Both the position numbers and the translations under genes were made by a program. From Gammaproteobacteria bacterium (GTDB taxonomy: Bacteria; Pseudomonadota; Gammaproteobacteria; Chromatiales; Chromatiaceae): 33,876 bases of DNA. The number at the start of each line of letters is the position of its first letter. Within the stretch, counting starts at the first letter, position 1. Positions 7,477-15,184 of this stretch are shown here, piece after piece. The DNA is taken from NCBI GenBank assembly GCA_020445335.1, contig JAGRGU010000003.1:1-33876 (forward strand), read 5' to 3'. The notes beneath the pieces were generated by a model that made no database searches, had not been told where the DNA came from, and was given only the letters and a program-made list of their open reading frames with translations.

Positions 7477-8280
7477 TCAGGCCTTGGCGATGTGCCGCTC
7501 GTGCTCCGCAGCGAAATTTCCACTTTGAACCCCGCCCCGCATGAACGCGTTCAGCGTATCCTGGATCACCTCCGGGTGAGATTTTTCAAACAGCAACATG
7601 ATCATCTCGTGCTTGACCTTCTCCCAGGCGAGCTGCTCCCGGAAGCGCTGTTCCATCTTGATCGCCATCGGTTTCACCAGCAGGTTGGCCCCCACCAGGC
7701 CGTAGACGGTGGTGATCATGGCGAATCCCATCGCGGCGCCGACAACATCCAGTTCGCTCTGGCCGAGGTTGAAGAGCAGGTGAACCAGACCGAGCAGGGT
7801 GCCCAACATACCGAAGGCAGGGGCGAAACTGGCCATTCCGTTGAGCGTGCGCAGGCGTCGGCGCTCCTGTTCCCGGCTGTGCGAGAGCTGCCACTGCAGT
7901 GCCCGCTGCAGCTCTTTCTGGCTGCAGCGGTCGACGATCATCTGCGCCCCCAACGCGAGGTAGGGGTCCTCGATCGACTTGATCGCCATCTCCGCCTGTC
8001 GCACCGCGCCGCGGCGGTAGCAGGCGGCGACGTAGAGATAGTGCTCCGCATCGTTTCCCAGTCCGGCGTGACGCTCACGAAAGAGTCTCGGCAGCTTCGA
8101 CATCAGATCCTCTATCCGTGCGTAGCCCTCGCTGACCATCGATGTCAGCAGCGTCCCGCCGATCACGAAGAAGAAGCCTGCAACGGCCACCAGCCAGGCA
8201 GAGGTGGCCCCGAGCATCAGCGTCGTGCTCGCGAGGATCACCGCCGAACCCAGGCCGAGATAGGCGAGTTTTGGATTCAT
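7477..8280 (-). CDS. MotA/TolQ/ExbB-family proton channel (stator-like)
   Basis: A 267-residue inner-membrane protein with four hydrophobic helices: two N-terminal (YLGLGSAVILASTTLML and LVAVAGFFFVIGGTLL), a cytoplasmic loop of ~110 residues, then two helices containing FAPAFGMLGTLLGLVHLL and MGFAMITTVYGLVGANLLV, which match the MotA/ExbB core. The family forms pentamers around a MotB/ExbD dimer and converts ion flow to mechanical force. The frame is open further upstream, but the ATG at 8280 gives a normal MotA N-terminus (MNPKLAYLG) and has GGAG about nine bases before it. It forms a two-gene unit with the downstream MotB-like gene. A non-flagellar stator is a reasonable alternative to MotA. 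Confidence 0.87.
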   Translation of the reverse strand: MNPKLAYLGLGSAVILASTTLMLGATSAWLVAVAGFFFVIGGTLLTSMVSEGYARIEDLMSKLPRLFRERHAGLGNDAEHYLYVAACYRRGAVRQAEMAIKSIEDPYLALGAQMIVDRCSQKELQRALQWQLSHSREQERRRLRTLNGMASFAPAFGMLGTLLGLVHLLFNLGQSELDVVGAAMGFAMITTVYGLVGANLLVKPMAIKMEQRFREQLAWEKVKHEMIMLLFEKSHPEVIQDTLNAFMRGGVQSGNFAAEHERHIAKA

Positions 8281-8623
8281 ACCGTTCGCTCCGTCAGACC
8301 GTGGTGGCAAGCGTCCCTGCTCCACACCACTGCACAGTAAATCTTGAACAAAATATAAAGCAATTAGCGTGCCGCTAGCTCTTCTGGCGTGGGTGGTTCG
8401 TAGCGATCCCTTGCGCGGAGGCCGATATGGGGGTGGGAGGGGAGTGTCATAGTGCAACCGCCGCTGCACCCCGGGAGAGCTTGGTGATCTGGAGGCTCCT
8501 CACCTTCTCTTGTCCGCTGCCAATGTCAAAGTGCTCCCGGCAGTGCAGAGGTTAGGGGAGGAAAGGCGTTGCCGCGCGGGGGAAAGCGCGCGCCGCCGTC
8601 AGCTGTGCCGCCAGTGATCCGCG
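8281..8623. other. Non-coding stretch upstream of the motA-like gene
   Basis: No coding feature is supported. The motA-like promoter should lie in its left part; an AT-rich patch at 8335-8365 is the likeliest site, but no clear -35/-10 pair was seen. Short G-rich runs occur near 8425-8445. Confidence 0.4.
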
Positions 8624-8824
8624 CTATGAGCTGATCAGCAGATTGACGATGGGGAGGGGGAGGTCGAATTTCTGTGCCGCCTGTTCGGGCGTGAGGTGTC
8701 GCGCGCCGACGCCATGGCGAATCTGAGTCTTGGTTGCGGTCGGGATACTCTGCAATGCGTCGTGCAGACGGTGAGCCTGTCGGGTGAAAGAGGATGTCCT
8801 GATGCGCTCGCCAAACCGGTTCAT
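8624..8824 (-). CDS. Small hypothetical protein, 66 residues
   Basis: Not recognised. The protein starts MNRFGERIRTSSFTRQ, is basic in its N-terminal half, and ends with LTPEQAAQKFDLPLPIVNLL, which has the look of a short helix-turn-helix. GGA sits eight bases before the ATG, and a TATAAT sequence on the minus strand at 8924-8919 could be its promoter -10. The C-terminal half reads as a plausible folded segment, unlike the overlapping frames. It lies alone between the HEAT-like and MotA-like genes on the same strand. A chance open frame remains possible. Confidence 0.45.
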   Translation of the reverse strand: MNRFGERIRTSSFTRQAHRLHDALQSIPTATKTQIRHGVGARHLTPEQAAQKFDLPLPIVNLLISS

Positions 8825-8972
8825 GTGGAGTTCCCGCTGCTCGCTCGATTACTCGGGGTGCGATTACCAATCACCGGCCTGCTGCGCAGACTGGCTTCAG
8901 GTTAATATATTTTCTTTGATTATATAAAAAATATTTATTACGGGGTAGCCGGTCTTTCCCTGTCTGTTGCGT

Positions 8973-9995
8973 TTACTTCAGGTGCGAGAAAATCGTCGTG
9001 ATCAGCGCGTCGATCCGTGCGGCCAGTTGCTGGCGTTGCGCCGAGGCTTCTTCGGTTTCGCCGATCTCGCCGCGGATCTCCTGCAGCAGCTTGTTGAGCT
9101 CGATCGAATCCTCGCTGCGTTTCTCATCCTGCAGCGCGTGCAGGGTCTCCTGGAAGGCGTCTTCGTAGCGCTCCAGTTTGCAGTATGCGCAGGCCAGCCG
9201 CAGGTGCGCGGCGTAACGGTGCTTCTCATTCAGTCTCATTTCGTGCGAGGCGAGCGCGTAGCGCTCCAGCGCATCGTAATACTCCTCCACCTTGAAGAGG
9301 GCATCGCCCTCATTGAACAGGTTGCGGTTACAGCGCTCTATCAGCTGCGATATCTGGTCGATGTAGACCATGACCTTGCGGTTGCGGTTGCTGGCCTGCT
9401 GCAGCCAGCGGCGGGCCTCGGAGTACTCCTCGATGCGCAGGTATTTGCGCCCGATAACATAGGCGCTCTGCACGTACTTTTTACTGTCGCGTTCGAAATA
9501 TCTGGTCAGAAGGTCGATCGTTCGCTGATGGTCGAGTTTCTCCGCCGCCTCCAGCAGCTCGGGGATGACGTGACCGTAGCGATGGTAGCGCTTGCTCATC
9601 GCCTGTAGTGCCTCGATACCGGCGCTGCGCAGTGCGTCACTGGTGTCGATGTCGTTGACGATATCGACGAGAATCAGCAGGGCGCCCGGGTCCTTGGCCT
9701 TACCCAGCGCTGTCGCCGCTTCGATCTTCTGGTGCTCGTCGCTCGATTCAACCAGATATCTGATGCAGAAGGGCATCATGCTCTTGATCTGGTCCTGGCG
9801 ACCTCCCCAGCGCGTCAGGCCAAGAATGATCGCCACGCTGAGCGAAATGATGCCAAGCGCGTAGATCAGTAGAAAGGTGGTCGAGACCCCTTCGCCGTCG
9901 GCAGCTCGAGCGACCAAGGGCAGTGCGGAGAGGGAGAGTATGAGCCAGAAGGCACGACGGTTGGGGCGCATGCAGCGGAGATTGAGTTGTGGCAT
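8973..9995 (-). CDS. Membrane-anchored HEAT/TPR-like repeat protein
   Basis: A 340-residue protein with a signal-like hydrophobic stretch (AFWLILSLSALPLVARA, residues 15-31) and a transmembrane helix (STTFLLIYALGIISLSVAIILGL, ~38-60), followed by an all-helical domain. HEAT-like pairs such as IEAATALGKAKDPGALLILVDIV and SAGIEALQAMSKRY come first. TPR-like pairs such as AYVIGRKYLRIEEYSEARRWLQQA and RLACAYCKLERYEDAFQETLHAL follow. These repeats mediate protein contacts, and the partner is unknown. ATG 9995 has GGAA about ten bases upstream; ATG 9971 is an alternative. It is same-strand with the MotAB/PilZ genes and the TIR gene but separated by gaps over 250 bases, so it is probably a separate transcription unit. 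Confidence 0.75.
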   Translation of the reverse strand: MPQLNLRCMRPNRRAFWLILSLSALPLVARAADGEGVSTTFLLIYALGIISLSVAIILGLTRWGGRQDQIKSMMPFCIRYLVESSDEHQKIEAATALGKAKDPGALLILVDIVNDIDTSDALRSAGIEALQAMSKRYHRYGHVIPELLEAAEKLDHQRTIDLLTRYFERDSKKYVQSAYVIGRKYLRIEEYSEARRWLQQASNRNRKVMVYIDQISQLIERCNRNLFNEGDALFKVEEYYDALERYALASHEMRLNEKHRYAAHLRLACAYCKLERYEDAFQETLHALQDEKRSEDSIELNKLLQEIRGEIGETEEASAQRQQLAARIDALITTIFSHLK

Positions 9996-10262
9996 TGCCG
10001 GATTCCGGTAGTGGTTGTTTTTGAGGTCGGTTACAGCTGTGTGGGACCCTTCATCTGTTTTTTATAAGGGTCGATTCTAGAGGATTGGCCGTCAAATCCA
10101 AATTATGTATCGAGGGCGCCCGGGCTTTTGTCGAATGCCCTCGAAAGTGCGCGGTATGCAGCGACGGCAGGATTTCCGGTTACCGATAGCGCCGCCAAGC
10201 GGGATGTCGGGCCTGCTGGCGCTGAGCGCGAGTGAAGAACGGCTGGATCCCGGCAACCGCGG
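9996..10262. other. Intergenic region with two hairpins downstream of the TIR gene
   Basis: It contains a 7-bp inverted repeat GACCCTT/AAGGGTC (10045-10051 and 10066-10072) around an A/T tract, and a perfect 8-bp repeat TCGAGGGC/GCCCTCGA (10110-10117 and 10137-10144). Neither is followed by a U-tract in the minus direction, so termination of the TIR transcript here is possible but not shown. The HEAT-like gene's promoter should also be here. Confidence 0.4.
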
Positions 10263-12395
10263 CTAGGTCGGCTTCAGTGTCAGGCGTTGATCGGTCAGTT
10301 CTCCCGCTTTCACCTCCAGCTCCATCGCAGCTTCCGCCTCACCGGATTTGACAACAACGTGGTAGTGCCCGGCCCCGAGTGTGTAGCGGGCGGTGGTGGT
10401 GCAATCGTAAGTGATCTTCTTGCGGTTGCCTTCGATATCCCGCGCTGCATGGTAGATATGGAAGCAGCTCTGTACCGGCTCGCCGTCCGCTTGCAGCAGC
10501 GCCTGCAGGCGCAGGATCCCCGCCTGTAGATCGAGCTGGGTATTGATCAACTCGCCGGCTTTCAGCTCGAACTCCTGCGATGTCGAAGCCTGACCGCTGT
10601 TGGCCTGCACGAAGTAACGTCCGGCGTCGAGCGTGTAGCGGGCGGTGGTGGTGCAGTCGTAGGTGATCTTCTTGCGGTTGCCCTCGATATCCTGCTTCGC
10701 GTGGTAGATGTGGAAACAGCTCTGCACCGGCTCGCCGCCGGGTTGCAGCAACGCCTGCAGACGCATCTTGCCGGCCTGCAGATCGAGCTGGGTATTGATC
10801 AGTTCGCCGGCTTTCAGCTCGAACTCCTGCGAGGTCGAGGCCTGACCGCTGTTGGCCTGCACGAAGTAGCGTCCGGCGTTGAGCGTATAGCGGGCGGTGG
10901 TGGTGCAGTCGTAGGTGATCTTCTTGCGGTTGCCTTCTATGTCCTGCGCCGCATGGTAGATGTGAAAGCAGCTCTGCTCGGGTTCACCACCCGGTTGCAG
11001 CAGTGCCTGCAGACGGAGTATCCCGGCCTGCAGGTCGAGCTGGGTATTGATCAGCTCGCCAGCCTTGAGCTCGAACTCCCGTGAGGTCGAGGCCTGCCCG
11101 CTTTTGACCTGCACGAAGTAACGCCCGGCGCCGAGGGTGTAGCGGGCGGTGGTGGTGCAGTCGTAGGTTATCCTCTCGCGGTTGCCCTCGATATCCTGCG
11201 CCGCGTGGTAGATGTGGAAGCAGCTCTGCACCGGATCGCCACCCGCCTGCAGCACCGCCTGCAGACGAAACTTGCCCGGTTGCTGCGTGATGCTTGCCAA
11301 GCGGGCCTGTACCTCGCTGTTCTCCGGATCGAGGCTACCGGCCTGGCGGTACACTTCGAGTGCCCCCTGTTCATCGTCGAGTGCCAGCAGCGTGCCGAGA
11401 TGCTGGGCGGCGCGTGCCGCCAGCTGGTTGGCCGCTTTGGCCTCGGCCGCTTTGCGTTCCAGAATCTGCCGGAAAAAAGCCTCGGCGGCGGTGGTGTCGC
11501 CGCTCTGCAGCTTAGCCAGCGCCTGTTCCAGCCCGGCGGGTGCGTCAGGTCGCTCGCGCGCTCTCGCCAGCACCGCGATGGTGTTGGAAAGCTGGCGTGT
11601 CTGCTCGTCGCGCAGCGCGATCTGCTTGTCCTTGATATTGAACTGCGCAGCGAGTTCGCCGACGGTCTGCTGCACATATTCCAGCAGCTTCGGATCGCCC
11701 GATTGTTCGATCGTCAGGTCGCCGCCGACCCTGAGGTCGCCAACCACGGCGATGCCGCCGCCGTCGGCGGTGGCAACCTGGTCGGGCGCGTCGTTACCGT
11801 TGCCGAACAGGCTCAGCAGCAGCGCGAGGGTCAGCGCGCCGGTGGTCGCCAGCAGTCCCGGCACCAGCCAACGGCGGCTCTCATGCCCATGTTGCCCGTC
11901 GCCGGCATTTGCAGCTGGCGTGCCGGAGTCTCTGCCCAGAGCGCGTTTGATCGCCTCTGCCAGCCGTTCGATATCGGCGGAAAAACTGGCGTGGCGCAGT
12001 TCGATTGCGTTCTGTTGACTTAGCCGCTTGAGGCTCGCGGGCAGTGCCTCGGCCGGCGGCATCCGTGCGCCATCGATGAGTACCGGAATAACCGGGATTC
12101 GGCGTTTCAGCCCCATGCCGATTTCAATGCAGATGAAATCCTCGGGGTTGTCGAGACGCCGCTTGCCGGCGCTGTCGGTGGCATCGAGCCACTCGGGCCC
12201 TATGACCGCCAGCATGGCACCGCAACGGCCGATCTCGCGCTCCAGCTTGTGCACGAAGTCGGTACCGTAGTCGATATCCTCGACATCCATGAACAGCTGC
12301 GACGCATCGAAGTGTTGCCTGAGTCCATCGTGCAGGGTGCGCGCCGACCAGGAGCTGCCGTCGCGCCTATAGCTGATGAAAATGGAGTCCGACAT
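10263..12395 (-). CDS. Transmembrane TIR-domain protein with four tandem 84-residue repeats
   Basis: A 710-residue protein. Residues 1-150 are a TIR domain: IFISYRRDGSSWSARTLHDGL, then LFMDVEDIDYGTDF, then FICIEIGMGLKRRIPVIPVLI. Glu91 is at the position of the catalytic glutamate of NAD-cleaving bacterial TIRs. A basic linker (HESRRW) precedes one transmembrane helix at 177-198, which predicts a cytoplasmic TIR and an extracytoplasmic remainder. Residues 235-370 are helical, with a coiled-coil stretch and a TPR-like pair. Residues 375-710 are four direct repeats of exactly 84 residues, each with two cysteines (SCFHIYH and YDCTTTARYTL). The closest family usage is TIR NADase or TIR scaffold; no classical defence partner adjoins it. 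Confidence 0.88.
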   Translation of the reverse strand: MSDSIFISYRRDGSSWSARTLHDGLRQHFDASQLFMDVEDIDYGTDFVHKLEREIGRCGAMLAVIGPEWLDATDSAGKRRLDNPEDFICIEIGMGLKRRIPVIPVLIDGARMPPAEALPASLKRLSQQNAIELRHASFSADIERLAEAIKRALGRDSGTPAANAGDGQHGHESRRWLVPGLLATTGALTLALLLSLFGNGNDAPDQVATADGGGIAVVGDLRVGGDLTIEQSGDPKLLEYVQQTVGELAAQFNIKDKQIALRDEQTRQLSNTIAVLARARERPDAPAGLEQALAKLQSGDTTAAEAFFRQILERKAAEAKAANQLAARAAQHLGTLLALDDEQGALEVYRQAGSLDPENSEVQARLASITQQPGKFRLQAVLQAGGDPVQSCFHIYHAAQDIEGNRERITYDCTTTARYTLGAGRYFVQVKSGQASTSREFELKAGELINTQLDLQAGILRLQALLQPGGEPEQSCFHIYHAAQDIEGNRKKITYDCTTTARYTLNAGRYFVQANSGQASTSQEFELKAGELINTQLDLQAGKMRLQALLQPGGEPVQSCFHIYHAKQDIEGNRKKITYDCTTTARYTLDAGRYFVQANSGQASTSQEFELKAGELINTQLDLQAGILRLQALLQADGEPVQSCFHIYHAARDIEGNRKKITYDCTTTARYTLGAGHYHVVVKSGEAEAAMELEVKAGELTDQRLTLKPT
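10266..11273 (-). repeat. Four 252-bp direct repeats inside the TIR gene
   Basis: Units run 11273-11022, 11021-10770, 10769-10518 and 10517-10266. The period is exactly 252 bases, checked with the shared block encoding YDCTTTAR at 11142, 10890, 10638 and 10386. The units are close to identical at the DNA level, with the last most diverged at its 3' end. The array ends at the final codon of the gene. This indicates recent tandem duplication and a likely hot spot for repeat-number change. Confidence 0.93.
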
Positions 12396-12851
12396 CTGCT
12401 GCGACCTCCGGCTGGTCCGAACCTTCGAACAGTGCTGGTTTGCACCGCGGCTTTTTGCTGACGCCTTGCCGTTACTCTAGCCGATTTTCCCCGGCCCGTC
12501 GGCGGCGGCACATTTCACTTCCGACCGGTTCGGTCGTGTTCCTGGTGGGGTACGGCGCCTATCGCGCACTCGCTGATTTCGGTTCGGCGGCAAAACAGTA
12601 CAGACAAAGCTGATAACAACAATACCTATCACTATTAACAGTCGAGAGGTGATCTCTTCAAATCAACAATCCGAGCCTCGGGGGAGGGGTTTTCAGGTGA
12701 AGAGATTGGCCGCTGCAACGGCAGCCCTTTCGACGGCCGGCTCGTTGTCGGCCGCGCCGTTCGCAGTCATCGGCTGAATGCTTCGCGGGAGCGCAGTGAC
12801 GCTTTCGCTCAGGTCTTATTGGGTTGCCGGGGGGCTTCCTGGCGTGGTCCG
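12396..12851. other. Non-coding region between mobB and the TIR gene
   Basis: No gene is supported in these 456 bases. Its right half contains a 9-bp inverted repeat (ATCTCTTCA at 12652-12660, TGAAGAGAT at 12698-12706) enclosing a smaller hairpin CCGAG/CTCGG. An AT-rich stretch at 12608-12645 lies beside it. The left end, next to the TIR start at 12395, is where its promoter should be; no clear elements were seen. Confidence 0.45.
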
Positions 12852-13424
12852 CTATCTGATCAGCTGCAGCCGGTCGAGCGGATCCCGCCGGCGCGTGTGG
12901 TAGCGCGTGATCCACTGCTGCACGAAACGGCAGATCATCTGCGGGTCGTTGAGGTCCAGCTGTGGCAGACTCGGCGCGTGCGCCAGCAGCGGGGTGTCGC
13001 TGGCGATCGCCACCACGGTCGGGTCGGAAGGGTGCAGCAGCGGCTTGCCCAGGCTGGAGCGGTGTAGTTCGATCTTCGGGTAGGGCTCGCGCTTGAAGCC
13101 CTCCACCAGCACCAGATCCAGCCGGTCGCTGTCGAGCGCCGCCAGCGCGTCGTGCAGCTGCGGCTCGCCCTCCGCGCCGGCGGTCTCCTCGATCCAGGCG
13201 ATACGGTTGCGCGAGGCGATCAGCATCTGATCGGCGCCGGCGCTGCGCAGTCGGTGGCTGTCCTTGCCGGGGTGGTCTATGTCGAAATCGTGGTGCGCGT
13301 GCTTGACCATACCGATCCTGATTCCGGACGCCTTCAACAGCGGGATCAGCTGCGCCAGCAGCGTCGTCTTGCCGGTGCCGCTGAAGGCGCAGAAGCCGAT
13401 CACCGGAAGCGGGTAGTCGGTCAT
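12852..13424 (-). CDS. mobB: Molybdopterin-guanine dinucleotide biosynthesis adapter MobB
   Basis: A 190-residue GTP-binding protein. The P-loop GFCAFSGTGKTTLLAQL is at residues 10-26, and KHAHHDFDIDHPGKDSHR near residue 41 is the MobB signature. LVLVEGFKREPYPKIELHR near residue 105 is the second conserved block. MobB assists MobA in attaching GMP to molybdopterin for enzymes of the DMSO reductase family, such as the formate dehydrogenase at the right end of this window. Its start overlaps the mobA stop by four bases (ATGA), so the two are co-translated. The length is normal for the family. Confidence 0.93.
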   Translation of the reverse strand: MTDYPLPVIGFCAFSGTGKTTLLAQLIPLLKASGIRIGMVKHAHHDFDIDHPGKDSHRLRSAGADQMLIASRNRIAWIEETAGAEGEPQLHDALAALDSDRLDLVLVEGFKREPYPKIELHRSSLGKPLLHPSDPTVVAIASDTPLLAHAPSLPQLDLNDPQMICRFVQQWITRYHTRRRDPLDRLQLIR

Positions 13425-14035
13425 TGGCTGCTCTCCTGCCGTTGCAGGCTCGCTCGCTCCTGGTCGGTGTTGATGTTGCGAAACGCCGACGGGCAGTCGG
13501 AGAAGTCGACCAGCGCCAGCCGGTGGCGACGATACCAGAGTTCTATCTTGCGATCGCCGCCCGCCAGATAGCGCTCGAGATCGCCGGCGAGCGCCCTTTT
13601 CATCAACGCGTGTATCGAGTGTAGTCGCTCACCGTCGTACGCGGCAGCGATATCGGCCTGCTCGGCCTCCAGCGCGGCCGCCATGCGCGCGACGAAATTG
13701 TCCGGCAGCAGCGGGGCGTCGCAGGGCAGGGTCAGCAGGTAGGGTGTGTCGATGCGGGCGAAGGCCTGCGAGAAACCCGCCAGCGGTCCCTGATAGTCGG
13801 GCATGCTGTCCTCGAAGACCGGCTTGCCGAACGCCCGGTAGCGTTCGAGATTGCGGTTGGCGTTGATCATCACCGCGCCGACCTGCGGTTCGATCGCGTG
13901 CAACAGGTGTTCGATCAGGCAGCGCCCGTTGAGGTCCACCAGTCCCTTGTCGGCACCGCCCATGCGCTTGCCGCGGCCGCCGGCGAGAATCACCGCGGTG
14001 ATGCTCTCGGCCGCGATCAATGCGCGCTGCCACAA
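13421..14035 (-). CDS. mobA: Molybdenum cofactor guanylyltransferase MobA
   Basis: A 204-residue nucleotidyltransferase: ITAVILAGGRGKRMGGADKGL contains the LAGG-x-S/G-x-RMGG nucleotide-binding signature. PLAGFSQAFA and LTLPCDAPLLPDNF follow, the latter with the metal-binding aspartate. It transfers GMP from GTP to Mo- or W-molybdopterin to make the guanine dinucleotide cofactor. The start codon is uncertain: the frame opens with TTG at 14035, another TTG lies at 14020, and there is no ATG before the conserved ILAGG. It begins 25 bases after tupA on the same strand, suggesting a tupA-mobA-mobB transcript. Confidence 0.92.
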   Translation of the reverse strand: MWQRALIAAESITAVILAGGRGKRMGGADKGLVDLNGRCLIEHLLHAIEPQVGAVMINANRNLERYRAFGKPVFEDSMPDYQGPLAGFSQAFARIDTPYLLTLPCDAPLLPDNFVARMAAALEAEQADIAAAYDGERLHSIHALMKRALAGDLERYLAGGDRKIELWYRRHRLALVDFSDCPSAFRNINTDQERASLQRQESSQ

Positions 14036-14060
14036 CGTTGCGCAACGCTCTTGCGACGCG

Positions 14061-14897
14061 TCATTTGGTCGCGACCTCGTGGGTGTTGGCAGAAGGGGTG
14101 AAGAGGTGCTTTTCGTTGATCGTATAGCTGCCGATCAGTGTCTGCCCCGCGGGGGAGGTGATCCACTCGCTCAGCGCGGTGGCGCCCGTATAGTTGACGT
14201 GCGGGTGCCGTTGCGGATTGACCGGTATGATGCTGTAGGGGTTGAAGAGGCGGGGGTCGCCCTCGGAGACGATCTTGAGCGGCGACTTGGCCATATAGGC
14301 GAGCCAGGTTCCGCGATCGGTGAGTGTGTAGGCATCCAGTTCACCGCTCATCTGCAGCACCTTGCCCATTCCCTGTCCGGCCTCCCGATACCAGTCGCCC
14401 TTCGGTGTTATGCCGGCCTTGCTCCAGAGACCTAGCTCCTTCTTGTGGGTGCCCGAGTCGTCGCCGCGGGAGAGGAATAGCGCGCCGCTGCGGGCGATGC
14501 GCTGCAGCGCTGCGGTGGCATCGCTCCCGCTGCTTGCGCCGGCGGGGTCGCTGTGCGGACCGACGATGACGAAATCGTTGTACATCACCCCTTTGCGGTC
14601 GACGCCGAAACCGCCGTCGACGAACTTCTTCTCGGCAGCAGGTGCATGCACCAGCACCAAGTCGACATCGCCCTCGCGGCCCATGCGCAGCGCCTTGCCG
14701 GTGCCGACCGCAATCACCTGAACCTCGTAGCCGCTGACCTTCTGGAACTCGGGCAGCAACACCCGCAGCAGGCCGGAGTTTTCGGTGCTGGTGGTTGTCG
14801 CCATGCGCACGATCCGGTTCTCATCGTTGCCGGCCTGCGCGCCCAGCACCGCCAGTCCCAACAGCACTCCGGCTGCCGCCTGTACTATCGATCTCAT
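14061..14897 (-). CDS. tupA: Tungstate ABC transporter substrate-binding protein TupA
   Basis: A 278-residue periplasmic protein with a signal peptide (MRSIVQAAAGVLLGLAVLGAQA). The oxyanion-binding motif MATTTSTENSGLL near residue 32 is typical of TupA, with VDLVLVHAPAAEKKFV, MYNDFVIVGPHSDPAG and FLSRGDDSGTHKKEL as further family blocks. TupA binds tungstate with very high affinity and delivers it to TupB/TupC. No tupB or tupC gene lies next to it; the adjacent genes are mobA and mobB. The start at 14897 was chosen over upstream in-frame codons because AGGAGAG precedes it and the signal peptide starts there. A molybdate preference cannot be excluded from sequence alone. Confidence 0.88.
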   Translation of the reverse strand: MRSIVQAAAGVLLGLAVLGAQAGNDENRIVRMATTTSTENSGLLRVLLPEFQKVSGYEVQVIAVGTGKALRMGREGDVDLVLVHAPAAEKKFVDGGFGVDRKGVMYNDFVIVGPHSDPAGASSGSDATAALQRIARSGALFLSRGDDSGTHKKELGLWSKAGITPKGDWYREAGQGMGKVLQMSGELDAYTLTDRGTWLAYMAKSPLKIVSEGDPRLFNPYSIIPVNPQRHPHVNYTGATALSEWITSPAGQTLIGSYTINEKHLFTPSANTHEVATK

Positions 14898-15184
14898 CAA
14901 TCTCTCTCCTGTCATGTCGTGATATCCCGGTTGCAAGCACCGCCCGCGGCGGAACAACCGCTGTCATCCAGCCAGCAAATCCGGTGCCACCCCGGAAGCT
15001 CACCAGGCGGCTGGCATGGTATTTGCCGATTGTGCTCTGGTTTGTAATGAAAAATAACCGCAAAAAACGCTGAATCTGCCGCTTGTCGCCTATTGGAATC
15101 GGTCAGATCGCGGCTAGTATTGATGTAGAGCTGGTTCAAAATGATCCAGGTCTGCCGCCGAAGTCTACGACAAAATGTACCAAT
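14898..15184. other. Divergent intergenic region between tupA and the response-regulator gene
   Basis: It should hold the promoters of both the minus-strand tupA operon and the plus-strand two-component genes. An A-rich tract lies at 15046-15068. No recognisable ModE-type palindrome or sigma-54 (GG-N10-GC) element was found by eye. Confidence 0.4.

Noticed and set aside
10266..11273. CRISPR-like array because of regular direct repeats
   Set aside because: The 252-base units are contiguous, coding and in frame with no variable spacers, so they are protein repeats.
10263..12395. A multi-gene antiphage system (Thoeris-type) around the TIR gene
   Set aside because: No ThsA-like effector, STALD or SMODS gene is adjacent; the TIR protein is membrane-anchored and stands alone, so a defence label is not supported.
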